Shown here one piece after another: positions 1-7,861 of a stretch of 64,000 bases of DNA. The first letter of the stretch is position 1. The number at the start of each line of letters is the position of its first letter. A model generated the notes under the pieces. It was not told the origin of the DNA. It saw only the letters and a list, made by a program, of their open reading frames with translations, and made no database searches. Source of the stretch: JANJTY01 sp038257155 (GTDB lineage Bacteria; Pseudomonadota; Gammaproteobacteria; Xanthomonadales; Xanthomonadaceae); contig JBBSJP010000002.1 in assembly GCA_038257155.1 (NCBI GenBank), forward strand, positions 124,001 through 188,000. The letters are read 5' to 3'. Position numbers and translations under genes: made by a program.

Positions 1-1318
1 AAGCCAAAACGGTTACCTGTCGTGAAACGCCAACCAGGTCACCCAGCGGCGCCATGATCGGCATGGTCAGCGCGGCCTGCCCGGAACCCGACGGCACGAA
101 GAAGTTGATCACTGCCTGGACTCCGAACATCAGCCAGGCTGACAACAGCTCCGGCACTTCGTCCACCAGGCCGGCCAACGCGAACAGCAGGGTGTTCATC
201 ACCGAGGGCATTTGCGGATCAGTGCCGCCCATCAGCAGCACCAGACCCTTTGCCAAACCCACCACCAGGGCGGCCGGCAGCAGCCCGGCCGCGCCCTCAC
301 GGAACGCATCGGCCATCGCGTTCAGGCTCATGCCTTCCAGTCGCCCGAGCACGCTGACCAGGCCAATCGCCAGACCCACGGAGAAGAACTGCGCGGCGAT
401 TTCCGGAATGTAGTACTCGTGCACGGTCACGCCCCAGATCACCCAGCTAAGGCCGGCAAACAGCAGTACGACGTTCAGCGCGTCGATGCGGCCAAAACGC
501 ACTGCAACCTGATCCAGCTCCGCTGCTTGCAGTGCACGATAGTGCGCATCGGTAGCCCAGGATGGCGAAGAATGCGGCGCGGCTTTGACGCGCTGCGCGT
601 GCCACAGGGTGAACAGCGCGCCCACCAGGGTGAAGCCCGACCACATGGCAATGCGAAATCCCGAACCGGACAAGGGCTGGAGCTCGGCGATTCCCTGTGC
701 GATAGCAACCGAAAACGGATTCATCCAGCTCGTGGCAAAGCCGATCTGGGTCGCCACCAGGGTCACCAGCACCGCCGTGATGGCATCGAACCCGAGCCGC
801 ACCATCAGCGGCGCAAGCAGCAAGATGAAGGGGATCGTCTCCTCACCCATGCCGAACACCGCACCACCAAGCGAGAACAGGAAAAACAGCAGCGGCAGCA
901 ACACCACTGGATTGGCACCGCTGCGTTGAATCATCGCGCGCAGGCCGCGGTCGATGCTGCCGGTCTTGAGGATGATGCCGAAGGCTCCACCGACAATCAG
1001 CAGAAACGCGACAATGCCGACCGCTGAACTGGTGCGGCTGCCCGACACCAGCCCTTCGAATGGCAGGTTCATCAGCCCTTGCCGCTCCTTGCTGCCGGAA
1101 AACAGCGTCGCCGGTGGCGCAGCGGCCGGCTCGTAACGGAAGCTGGAAAGATCCACGCGCTCCCGACCCTCGACCTCCTGCACATCGAATCGCCCGGTTG
1201 GCACCACCCAGCTCAGCAGCGCCAGCAGGGCAGCCAGGCCGAACAACAGCACCAGGGTGTCGGGCATGCGCTTGACGCTCAGCGCGGCGTTTGGCTGTTC
1301 GCTCGGGGATGGCTTCAT
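1..1318 (-). CDS. YfcC-family membrane transporter, C-terminus cut by the window edge
   Basis: About 439 codons are visible, reading from the ATG at 1318 off the left end of the window. The product begins MKPSPSEQPNAALSVKRMPD and then has many long hydrophobic helices. It contains the glycine-rich stretches typical of the YfcC/DcuC-like (C4-dicarboxylate or basic amino acid carrier) superfamily, for example FGMGEETIPFILLLAPL, TSWMNPFSVAIAQGIAE and, near the edge, FFVPSGSGQAALTMPIMAPL. The E. coli YfcC protein is about 506 residues, so perhaps 60 residues are missing. Substrate is unknown: family annotations range from arginine/ornithine antiport to dicarboxylate uptake. It reads in the same direction as the class I fumarase upstream, which would suit a dicarboxylate role, but that is only inference. 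Confidence 0.8.
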   Translation of the reverse strand, partial: MKPSPSEQPNAALSVKRMPDTLVLLFGLAALLALLSWVVPTGRFDVQEVEGRERVDLSSFRYEPAAAPPATLFSGSKERQGLMNLPFEGLVSGSRTSSAVGIVAFLLIVGGAFGIILKTGSIDRGLRAMIQRSGANPVVLLPLLFFLFSLGGAVFGMGEETIPFILLLAPLMVRLGFDAITAVLVTLVATQIGFATSWMNPFSVAIAQGIAELQPLSGSGFRIAMWSGFTLVGALFTLWHAQRVKAAPHSSPSWATDAHYRALQAAELDQVAVRFGRIDALNVVLLFAGLSWVIWGVTVHEYYIPEIAAQFFSVGLAIGLVSVLGRLEGMSLNAMADAFREGAAGLLPAALVVGLAKGLVLLMGGTDPQMPSVMNTLLFALAGLVDEVPELLSAWLMFGVQAVINFFVPSGSGQAALTMPIMAPLGDLVGVSRQVTVLA

Positions 1319-1619
1319 CGGGGATGTTGCTTCTAGATTGGACTCGGGATCTTAAACAGCGGGCGTTGAAGATGCGAAGCGAGCACCCGCCTTCGTAGGG
1401 GGTGCTTCAGCGCAGCGCGGCTCTCGGTGCGCCAAGGCGCACCCTACGAGAGATATAGGCTCTCTCGATTGCGAAGCAGGTGCCTGCCTTTGTAGGGTGC
1501 GCCTTGGCGCACCGATGCCCAGTCACGGAAGCGGATAGCGCTTGTGGCAGCCACTTCCGAACGCGCGGATCGAGATACGCCCTCCAGTTGGAACCGCTCT
1601 CGGTGCGCCAAGGCGCACT
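1319..1619. repeat. Intergenic REP-like palindromes (18-bp class GGTGCGCC/GGCGCACC)
   Basis: This 301-base gap has no convincing gene. It contains three copies of an 18-bp palindrome: GGTGCGCCAAGGCGCACC at 1426-1443, GGTGCGCCTTGGCGCACC at 1496-1513, and a copy at 1602-1619 whose last base differs, ending just beside the fumarase stop. Copies are flanked by GTAGGG on one side or CCCTAC on the other, giving alternating orientation. The arrangement resembles REP/REPIN elements. The third copy could also act as a transcription-terminating hairpin for the fumarase gene. Confidence 0.75.
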
Positions 1620-3134
1620 CTACGCAAGGACGACAGGAATCTTGCCGATGCGCGCCTGCCACTTGGCCGGGCCGGTCTGGTGTACCGATTCGCCGCTCGA
1701 GTCCACCGCAACCGTCACGGGCATGTCGCGCACCTCGAACTCGTAGATTGCTTCCATGCCCAGATCTTCGAAGCCCACCACGCGGGCCGACTTGATCGCC
1801 TTCGACACCAGGTAGGCCGCGCCGCCCACCGCCATCAGATAGACCGAGCGATGCTTGCGGATCGCCGCAATCGCGGCGGGGCCGCGCTCGGCCTTGCCGA
1901 TCATGCCGAGCAGGCCGGTCTGGTCGAGCACCTGTTCAGTGAACTTGTCCATGCGCGTGGCCGTGGTCGGGCCGGCCGGGCCAACGGCCTCGTCGCGCAC
2001 CGGGTCCACCGGGCCGACGTAGTAGATGAAGCGGCCGCGGAAATCGACCGGCAGTGGCTCGCCCTTGTTCAGCATTTCGACCATGCGCTTGTGCGCCGCG
2101 TCGCGCCCGGTAAGCATCTTGCCGTTCAGCAGCAGCACCTCGCCCGGCTTCCAGCTGTTGACCTCATCGCGAGTGACGCTGTCGAGGTCCACGCGGCGAC
2201 CCTTGCTGGCGTCGTAGGTCAGCTTCGGCCAGTCTTCCAGCGAGGGCGGCTCCAGCGCCACCGGGCCCGAACCGTCGAGCACGAAATGCGCGTGGCGCGT
2301 CGCTGCGCAATTGGGAATCAACGCCACCGGCAGGTTGGCGGCATGCGTGGGGTAGTCCTTGATCTTGATGTCCAACACCGTGGTGAGGCCACCCAGGCCC
2401 TGTGCACCAATGCCCAGCGCATTGACCTTCTCATACAGTTCAAGGCGAAGCTCTTCGATGCGATTGGCTGGTCCACGCGCGATCAGGTCGGTGATGTCGA
2501 TCGGCTCCATCAGCGCTTCCTTGGCCAGCAGCATGGCTTTCTCGGCGGTGCCGCCAATACCGATGCCGAGCATGCCGGGCGGGCACCAGCCCGCGCCCAT
2601 GGTCGGTACGGTCTTCAGCACCCAGTCGACGATGGAGTCGGACGGATTGAGCATGGCGAACTTGCTCTTGGCCTCCGAACCGCCACCCTTGGCTGCCACG
2701 ATCACGTCCAGTGTGTTGCCTGGAACTACCGTCATGTTGACCACCGCCGGCGTGTTGTCACGCGTGTTGACGCGCTTGCCGGCCGGATCAGCCAGCACCG
2801 AAGCGCGCAGCTTGTTGTCGGGATAGTTGTAGGCGCGCCGCACGCCCTCGTTGACCATGTCTTCCACGCTCATGCTGGCATCCCAGCGCAGCTCCATGCC
2901 GATCTTCAGGAACACCGTGACGATGCCGGTGTCCTGGCAGATCGGCCGGTGGCCTTCGGCGCAAAGGCGTGAGTTGATCAGGATCTGCGCGATCGCGTCC
3001 TTGGCCGCTTCCGACTCTTCCCGCTCATAGGCAGCAGCGAGGTTCTGGATGTAATCCACCGGGTGGTAGTAGCTGATGTACTGCAGGGCGTCGGCGACGG
3101 ACTGGATGAAATCGTCCTGGCGAATGGTGGTCAC
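1620..3134 (-). CDS. Class I (iron-sulfur) fumarate hydratase
   Basis: Catalyses reversible hydration of fumarate to L-malate in the TCA cycle using a [4Fe-4S] cluster in the cytosol. The three cluster cysteines of class I fumarases are present at residues 66 (RPICQDTG), 184 (GAGWCPPG) and 276 (IPNCAATRHAHF), and the C-terminal beta domain carries GKMLTGRDAAHKRM and VGPAGPTTATRMDKF. I start at the GTG at 3134 (TTIRQDDFIQSV), which gives 504 residues, the usual length of the single-chain family. The longer frame to 3284 adds a low-complexity arginine/serine tail with no homology signal. A class II fumarase lies at the other end of the window, so the organism probably carries both oxygen-sensitive and oxygen-stable forms. 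Confidence 0.95.
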   Translation of the reverse strand: MTTIRQDDFIQSVADALQYISYYHPVDYIQNLAAAYEREESEAAKDAIAQILINSRLCAEGHRPICQDTGIVTVFLKIGMELRWDASMSVEDMVNEGVRRAYNYPDNKLRASVLADPAGKRVNTRDNTPAVVNMTVVPGNTLDVIVAAKGGGSEAKSKFAMLNPSDSIVDWVLKTVPTMGAGWCPPGMLGIGIGGTAEKAMLLAKEALMEPIDITDLIARGPANRIEELRLELYEKVNALGIGAQGLGGLTTVLDIKIKDYPTHAANLPVALIPNCAATRHAHFVLDGSGPVALEPPSLEDWPKLTYDASKGRRVDLDSVTRDEVNSWKPGEVLLLNGKMLTGRDAAHKRMVEMLNKGEPLPVDFRGRFIYYVGPVDPVRDEAVGPAGPTTATRMDKFTEQVLDQTGLLGMIGKAERGPAAIAAIRKHRSVYLMAVGGAAYLVSKAIKSARVVGFEDLGMEAIYEFEVRDMPVTVAVDSSGESVHQTGPAKWQARIGKIPVVLA

Positions 3135-3346
3135 GGCGTGGCTGTCTGGCAGGTGGACTGGCCTTCGATTGTAACGTGTGGCCCCTACGCAGCCCCGATT
3201 CCTTGCCGCTGACTCGCGCACCTGTCGCGGCTTCGGCGACACTGGGCACCTCGAGGTCGACGCCGCACTGCCGGGCCTTCGCAACTGCTTCGAGGGTTTC
3301 CCCGTCGGCAGCCGGAGTCACCCCACCCGTTCCGAGGAGGTCGCGA

Positions 3347-3832
3347 ATGCCCTTTACTCCACTCCATCTTGGCCCGGGCCTGGTGTTCAAGGCCATCGGT
3401 CGACGCCATTTCAGTTTCATGGTGTTTGGCGGCTCGCAAGTAATGATGGATATCGAGCCCCTGATCGGCATCCTGCGCGGCTGGAGCGTGCTGCACGGCT
3501 GGACCCATACCGTGCTCGGCGCACTGGCCATTGGCAGCCTGGCCGGTCTGATGGGACGGCCAATCAGTGAGCGTGTGCTGCGTTGGCTGGATATCGGCCA
3601 CCCGCCCTTTACCTGGCGGGCGTCCTTCATCAGTGCTTATGTGGGTACTTTCTCGCACGTGGCGCTGGACGCAATCATGCACGCCGATATGGACCCATTG
3701 CGTCCATTCGTAATGGGTAATTCCTTGCTGGGGATGATGTCGATCGACATGCTGCACCTGTTGTGCTTCGGCTTGGGCCTAATCGGTGCGGTGATAGTCG
3801 GAGGCCAGGCATTGATCACGCGCGGGCGTTGA
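3347..3832 (+). CDS. Small integral membrane protein of unknown function
   Basis: A 161-residue protein starting MPFTPLHLGPGLVFKAIG. The ATG at 3347 is preceded by GAGGAGG at 3334-3340, six bases away, so the longer frame from 3176 is not needed. The N-terminus matches the opening of uncharacterised membrane proteins related to the DUF457/DUF4184 metal-dependent hydrolase-like group (MPFTPxHxGPG). Conserved polar residues (H7, D and E in MMDIEPL, HGWTH, FSHVALDAIMH) sit in or beside four or so hydrophobic segments, as in that group. Whether it hydrolyses anything is unknown. It stands alone between the divergent fumarase gene and the amidase. Confidence 0.75.
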   Translation: MPFTPLHLGPGLVFKAIGRRHFSFMVFGGSQVMMDIEPLIGILRGWSVLHGWTHTVLGALAIGSLAGLMGRPISERVLRWLDIGHPPFTWRASFISAYVGTFSHVALDAIMHADMDPLRPFVMGNSLLGMMSIDMLHLLCFGLGLIGAVIVGGQALITRGR

Positions 3833-3962
3833 CGGGGCGCAGCTTGATCGCACTGGATGGCCTGATCGCATGGAGCCCTTGCCAGGGACACGAACTGCAT
3901 GCGTATCCTGGTCGGAGACCGGCGTAGGATGTCGCGTCAACCGCTCATCCAGTCACTGTCCA

Positions 3963-5549
3963 ATGGCCACGACCTCCAGACTTGCCACCCTGCTTGCCGG
4001 CACTTGGCTTTCACTGCAGCTGCCGCTGCTTGCCATGGCAGCCACGCCGCCGAAAGCCCCGGTCGACGCGACCTGGTCCGACATTGCATCGCTGCATGCC
4101 GGAATGCGCGCCGACACGCTGAGCGCGGCAGTGCTGATCGAGAAGCATCTGGCGCGCATCGAGGCACTCAATCCCGAACTGGGTGCAGTGATCGCTGTCG
4201 ATCCTTCCGCCCGCGACCAGGCGCGTGAGCTCGACCGCCGCCGCCTTGCCGGGGACTGGGCCGGGCCGCTGCACGGGATCCCGGTGCTGATCAAGGACAA
4301 CATCGAGACTCGGGAGCAAGCCACTACAGCCGGTTCGCTGGCGCTGGTCGACAACCGCACCGGCCGAGATGCGCCGCTGGTCGCCAGCCTCAGACAGGCC
4401 GGGGCGGTGATCCTGGGCAAGGCCAATCTCAGCGAGTGGGCCAATTTTCGGTCCGAGCGCTCTTCCAGTGGCTGGAGTGCGGTCGGAGGCCAGTCCCGCA
4501 ACGCCTACGATGCAAGTCGCAGTCCCTGTGGTTCCAGTTCCGGGTCGGCCGTCGCGGTGGCTGCAGGCCTGAGCGTTCTTGCCGTGGGCACGGAAACCAA
4601 CGGGTCCATTGTCTGCCCCGCATCGGCAAATGGCATTGTCGGCATCAAGCCCACCGTTGGGCTGGTCAGTCGCACACATATCGTGCCGATTTCGCACAGT
4701 CAGGACACCGCCGGTCCGATGGCCCGTTCGGTGCGCGATGCCGTGCTGTTGCTGGTGGCGATGAGTGGCCCTGACTCGAATGACCCGATGACTCGGGTGC
4801 GGCCGGGCTGGGACACCGATCATCTGATCGTGCATGTCAGACCCGATGGCCTGGACGGCAAGCGGATCGGTGTGCTTCGATCCTCTGCCGGATTTCACAG
4901 CGAAGTCGACGCGCTGTTGGACAAAGCGATCCTGTCGATGCGCGGCGCCGGTGCAGAGGTGATTGACGGCCTCGAATGGAAGGCACCCGATGGTTTCGGT
5001 GCCCTGTCCTACGACGTGCTGCTGTACGAGTTCAAGCATGACCTCAACGCCTATCTTGCCGGCTTGCCGGATCCACGGCTCAGTTCCCAGAATCTGGCCA
5101 GCCTCATCGCCTTCAATCGCAGCGAGGCCGAGCGCGAAATGCCCTGGTTCGGACAGGAAATCTTCGAGCAGTCGCAGGGCAAGGGTCCGCTGTCGGACGA
5201 GGGCTATCGCCAGGCACTTGAAAAGGTCCAGCGGGCTACGCGCGCAGAAGGTATTGACGCGCTGCTCAAGCTGCACCAACTCGATGCCCTGATCGCGCCA
5301 ACGGGCAGCGCGGCCTGGAGCATCGATCTGGTGAATGGCGATCATTTCATTGGCGGCAGTTCGTCGCTGGCGGCGATCTCCGGCTACCCGAACATCACCC
5401 TGCCGATGGGGCAGATACACGGATTGCCGGTAGGTCTTTCGATCTTCGGCAGGGCCTGGAGCGAGCCGGTGCTGATCGAGATTGCCAGCGGCTTCGAGCA
5501 GACCACCGGTGGATTTCACCCGCCGGTGACCGTGCCGACCGTGCGCTGA
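3963..5549 (+). CDS. Exported amidase-signature hydrolase
   Basis: A 528-residue member of the amidase signature family, which hydrolyses C-N amide bonds with a Ser-cisSer-Lys triad. The triad is visible: K111 in GIPVLIKDNIET, the cis-serine near 192-193 in CGSSSGSAVAVAAG, and the nucleophile S215 in VGTETNGSIVCPAS. The ATG at 3963 opens a signal peptide (MATTSRLATLLAGTWLSLQL ending near AMAA at residue 27), so the enzyme is probably periplasmic. The frame extends upstream to 3870, but that part lacks signal character. Substrate cannot be read from sequence. Related exported enzymes are annotated as glutamyl-tRNA amidotransferase-A-like or peptide amidases. Confidence 0.9.
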   Translation: MATTSRLATLLAGTWLSLQLPLLAMAATPPKAPVDATWSDIASLHAGMRADTLSAAVLIEKHLARIEALNPELGAVIAVDPSARDQARELDRRRLAGDWAGPLHGIPVLIKDNIETREQATTAGSLALVDNRTGRDAPLVASLRQAGAVILGKANLSEWANFRSERSSSGWSAVGGQSRNAYDASRSPCGSSSGSAVAVAAGLSVLAVGTETNGSIVCPASANGIVGIKPTVGLVSRTHIVPISHSQDTAGPMARSVRDAVLLLVAMSGPDSNDPMTRVRPGWDTDHLIVHVRPDGLDGKRIGVLRSSAGFHSEVDALLDKAILSMRGAGAEVIDGLEWKAPDGFGALSYDVLLYEFKHDLNAYLAGLPDPRLSSQNLASLIAFNRSEAEREMPWFGQEIFEQSQGKGPLSDEGYRQALEKVQRATRAEGIDALLKLHQLDALIAPTGSAAWSIDLVNGDHFIGGSSSLAAISGYPNITLPMGQIHGLPVGLSIFGRAWSEPVLIEIASGFEQTTGGFHPPVTVPTVR

Positions 5550-5557
5550 TCTTGCCG

Positions 5558-5575
5558 CCGGATAGAGAAATCCGG
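5558..5575. terminator. Weak hairpin between convergent genes
   Basis: CCGGAT (5558-5563) and ATCCGG (5570-5575) can pair around a six-base loop in the 44-base gap between the amidase and acetate kinase stops. There is no U-tract, so this is only a possible shared terminator. Confidence 0.3.
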
Positions 5576-5593
5576 TGCTGCCGAAAGGAGTGC

Positions 5594-6751
5594 TCAGGCC
5601 TGATCGGCAAGCACTGCCAGGCAGGCGTCGGCAATAACCAGTTCCTCGTCGCACGCAACGATCAGACAGGGCAGTGCGCTGTCCGTCGCGTGCAGGTCCG
5701 CAATACTGGTCGCATTGGCTTGCTCGTCCAGCCGCAGGCCGGTCCAGGCCAGACCCGCAGCGATACGCGAGCGAATCGCATGCGCGTGCTCGCCAATTCC
5801 CCCGGTGAACACCAAGGCATCCAGTCCGCCCAGAACGCTATACAAGGCCCCAACGTGCTGGACGACGCGATACACAAACAGTTCGATCGCTGCCCCTGCC
5901 TGGGGACTGTCGGACGCCAGCAGATCGCGCATGTCGTGGCTGATCCCGGACACGCCGAGCAGGCCACTCTTGCGGTAGAGCAGATCCTCCAGTTCCACCA
6001 AGCCCATGCCATCCACATCCAGCAGATGCAATATGGCGCCCGGATCGAGACTGCCGCAGCGTGTGCCCATCAGCAACCCATCCAGCGCGCTGAAACCCAG
6101 GGTTGTTTCGATACTGCGCCCATCGCGCATGGCACACAGGCTGGCGCCATTGCCAAGGTGCGCCACGATTGCGCGGCGCGCGCCGGGGACACGCCGGGCA
6201 AGCTCGCCCGCTGCATGCTGATAGGAAAGCCCATGAAAGCCGTAGCGGCGCATTCCACGCTCGTGCAAGGCCTGCGGCAGTCCCAGTCGCTGCGCCACGG
6301 GTGGCATGCTGGCGTGGAAACCGGTGTCGAACACACCGATCTGCGGAAGCTGCGGGGCGGTTTCCAGAAAGTGGCGGATGGCCGCCAGATTATGCGGCTG
6401 ATGCAATGGCGCCAGCGGATCGAGCCTCGCCAGTCGCTGCAATGCATCCTGATCGATGCGGCGTGCAGTGGTGAACTCCTGGCCACCGTGTACCACCCGA
6501 TGCCCGACCGCGGCGGGGTTCCCGTACGGCGCAAGAATTTCCAGCACCGCATCCAGTGCGCGATCGGCCGGGCAAGGGTTCCCCAGAGAGCGTTCTTCGC
6601 GATGCCCGGTTCGATCCTTCAGCACCAGTCGCGCGTCGCCTCCAACGCGCTCCACGTGTCCCCACACGCTTCGCTCAGGCGTGGATGCACAGTCGAACAA
6701 GGCAAACTTCAGGCTTGAGGATCCGGCGTTGAGGGCGAGAACCGTGCTCAT
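5594..6751 (-). CDS. ackA: Acetate kinase
   Basis: Interconverts acetyl phosphate + ADP and acetate + ATP in the cytosol. The 385-residue product carries the full family signature: LNAGSSSLKF at the N-terminus, GHRVVHGG near residue 85, FDTGFH, HLGNGAS (phosphate loop), MGTRCGSLDPG and FTGGIGEH near the C-terminus. Length fits the family (about 400). The gene follows a phosphotransacetylase-like gene on the same strand with a nine-base gap, so the two are almost certainly cotranscribed and form a substrate-level phosphorylation pathway from an acyl-CoA. Confidence 0.95.
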   Translation of the reverse strand: MSTVLALNAGSSSLKFALFDCASTPERSVWGHVERVGGDARLVLKDRTGHREERSLGNPCPADRALDAVLEILAPYGNPAAVGHRVVHGGQEFTTARRIDQDALQRLARLDPLAPLHQPHNLAAIRHFLETAPQLPQIGVFDTGFHASMPPVAQRLGLPQALHERGMRRYGFHGLSYQHAAGELARRVPGARRAIVAHLGNGASLCAMRDGRSIETTLGFSALDGLLMGTRCGSLDPGAILHLLDVDGMGLVELEDLLYRKSGLLGVSGISHDMRDLLASDSPQAGAAIELFVYRVVQHVGALYSVLGGLDALVFTGGIGEHAHAIRSRIAAGLAWTGLRLDEQANATSIADLHATDSALPCLIVACDEELVIADACLAVLADQA

Positions 6752-6760
6752 GCTGCTGCC

Positions 6761-7711
6761 CTAGTCACTGTCCGCCAACGGGGTTGCCTCACGGTGCAGC
6801 AGCAGCACGGCAAGTGCACAGGACGCCAGGCGCGAGCGCAGGGAGTCACTGCGGCTGGAAAGAATGACTGGAACGCGCGCGCCCATCACGATGCCCGCGG
6901 CATCGGCGCCCCCCATGAAGGTCAACTGTTTGACCAGGATGTTGCCCGATGTCAGGTCCGGCACCAGAAGCACATCCGGATGCCCAGCCACTTCCGACTT
7001 GATGCCCTTGATCTGCGCCGCCTCGCTGCTGATGGCGTTGTCGAAAGCCAGTGGGCCATCGAGCAAGCCGCCACGAATCTGGCCCCGGTCTGCCATCTTG
7101 CACAGCGCAGCCGCATCGAGGGTGGAGGGAATTCGCTCGTTGACCGTCTCGACGGCCGAAAGAATGGCAACCCGCGGCATGTGGATACCAAGACTTTGGC
7201 AAAGGTCGATGGCGTTCTGAACGATATCTGCCTTTTCCGTGAGACTTGGCTGGATATTGATGGCGGCATCGGTGATGAACAACGGCTTTGGATAGCCGCG
7301 ATGCGCCACCGCGAACACGTGCGAGAGGCGCACACCGGTGCGCAAACCCAGCTCACGGTCGACAATCGCCGAAAGCAGCTCGTCGGTATGCAGGCTGCCC
7401 TTCATCAGGGTGTCCACCTGACCGGCACGGGCCAGGGCAACGGCCTGACGCGCCGACGCATGACTATGCTCGGTATCGACCAGTTCAAAGCGGGAAATGT
7501 CCGCCTCGATCTCATTGGCCGCCTTCTCGATGCGCTGCCTGGGCCCGACAAGTACCGGCTCGATCAGGTCGGCTTCAGCGGCGTCCAGCACGCTGCGCAA
7601 GGCCCGCGCCTCGCACGGGTGGGCAACCGCGACGCGCACCGGTGGCAGAGCAGCACAGGCCGCTATCAGCCGGTCATAGTGGCGATGGAAGTGAGTATCC
7701 GGTGCGCTCAT
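6761..7711 (-). CDS. Phosphate acetyl/butyryltransferase family protein
   Basis: A 316-residue PTA/PTB-family acyltransferase that exchanges CoA of an acyl-CoA for phosphate. Family landmarks are HPCEARALRSVLDA, VDTLMKGSLHTDELL, RLSHVFAV, FITDAAINI, GLLDGPLAFDNAIS and LLVPDLTSGNILVKQL. It lacks the long N-terminal DRTGG region of E. coli-type Pta. It is closest in layout to the phosphate butyryltransferase-like or 'bifunctional enoyl-CoA hydratase/phosphate acetyltransferase' C-terminal domain proteins. Pairing with ackA nine bases downstream suggests acetyl-CoA is the physiological substrate, though butyryl-CoA cannot be excluded. Confidence 0.88.
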   Translation of the reverse strand: MSAPDTHFHRHYDRLIAACAALPPVRVAVAHPCEARALRSVLDAAEADLIEPVLVGPRQRIEKAANEIEADISRFELVDTEHSHASARQAVALARAGQVDTLMKGSLHTDELLSAIVDRELGLRTGVRLSHVFAVAHRGYPKPLFITDAAINIQPSLTEKADIVQNAIDLCQSLGIHMPRVAILSAVETVNERIPSTLDAAALCKMADRGQIRGGLLDGPLAFDNAISSEAAQIKGIKSEVAGHPDVLLVPDLTSGNILVKQLTFMGGADAAGIVMGARVPVILSSRSDSLRSRLASCALAVLLLHREATPLADSD

Positions 7712-7811
7712 CGACGGCCCCCAGCAAGAAAATCCGAGGTTAGCAGAAGCGTCCAGGCAGGCAGCAGCCCGAATGGTTCAGGCTGCCGAAGTGACACTTC
7801 TGCAAGAAGAT

Positions 7812-7849
7812 GCCCCGGGTCGGTCCGGACATCGGAATCGACCCGGGGC
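7812..7849 (-). terminator. GC-rich stem-loop after the metalloprotease gene
   Basis: GCCCCGGGTCG (7812-7822) and CGACCCGGGGC (7839-7849) form a perfect 11-bp stem with a 16-base loop, 13 bases past the stop of the minus-strand metalloprotease. Reading on along the minus strand, a pyrimidine-rich TCTTCTT run follows. A rho-independent terminator is likely. Confidence 0.65.
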
Positions 7850-7861
7850 AGCTTCCCGAAA

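Noticed and set aside
1542..2972. 476-codon plus-strand frame
   Set aside because: It is antisense to class I fumarase, whose cluster cysteines and conserved blocks are unambiguous on the other strand.
3176..3346. Longer N-terminus for the small membrane protein
   Set aside because: The internal ATG at 3347 has an excellent ribosome-binding site and begins the family motif.
4011..5654. 547-codon minus-strand frame
   Set aside because: It is antisense to the amidase, whose catalytic triad and signal peptide are clear.
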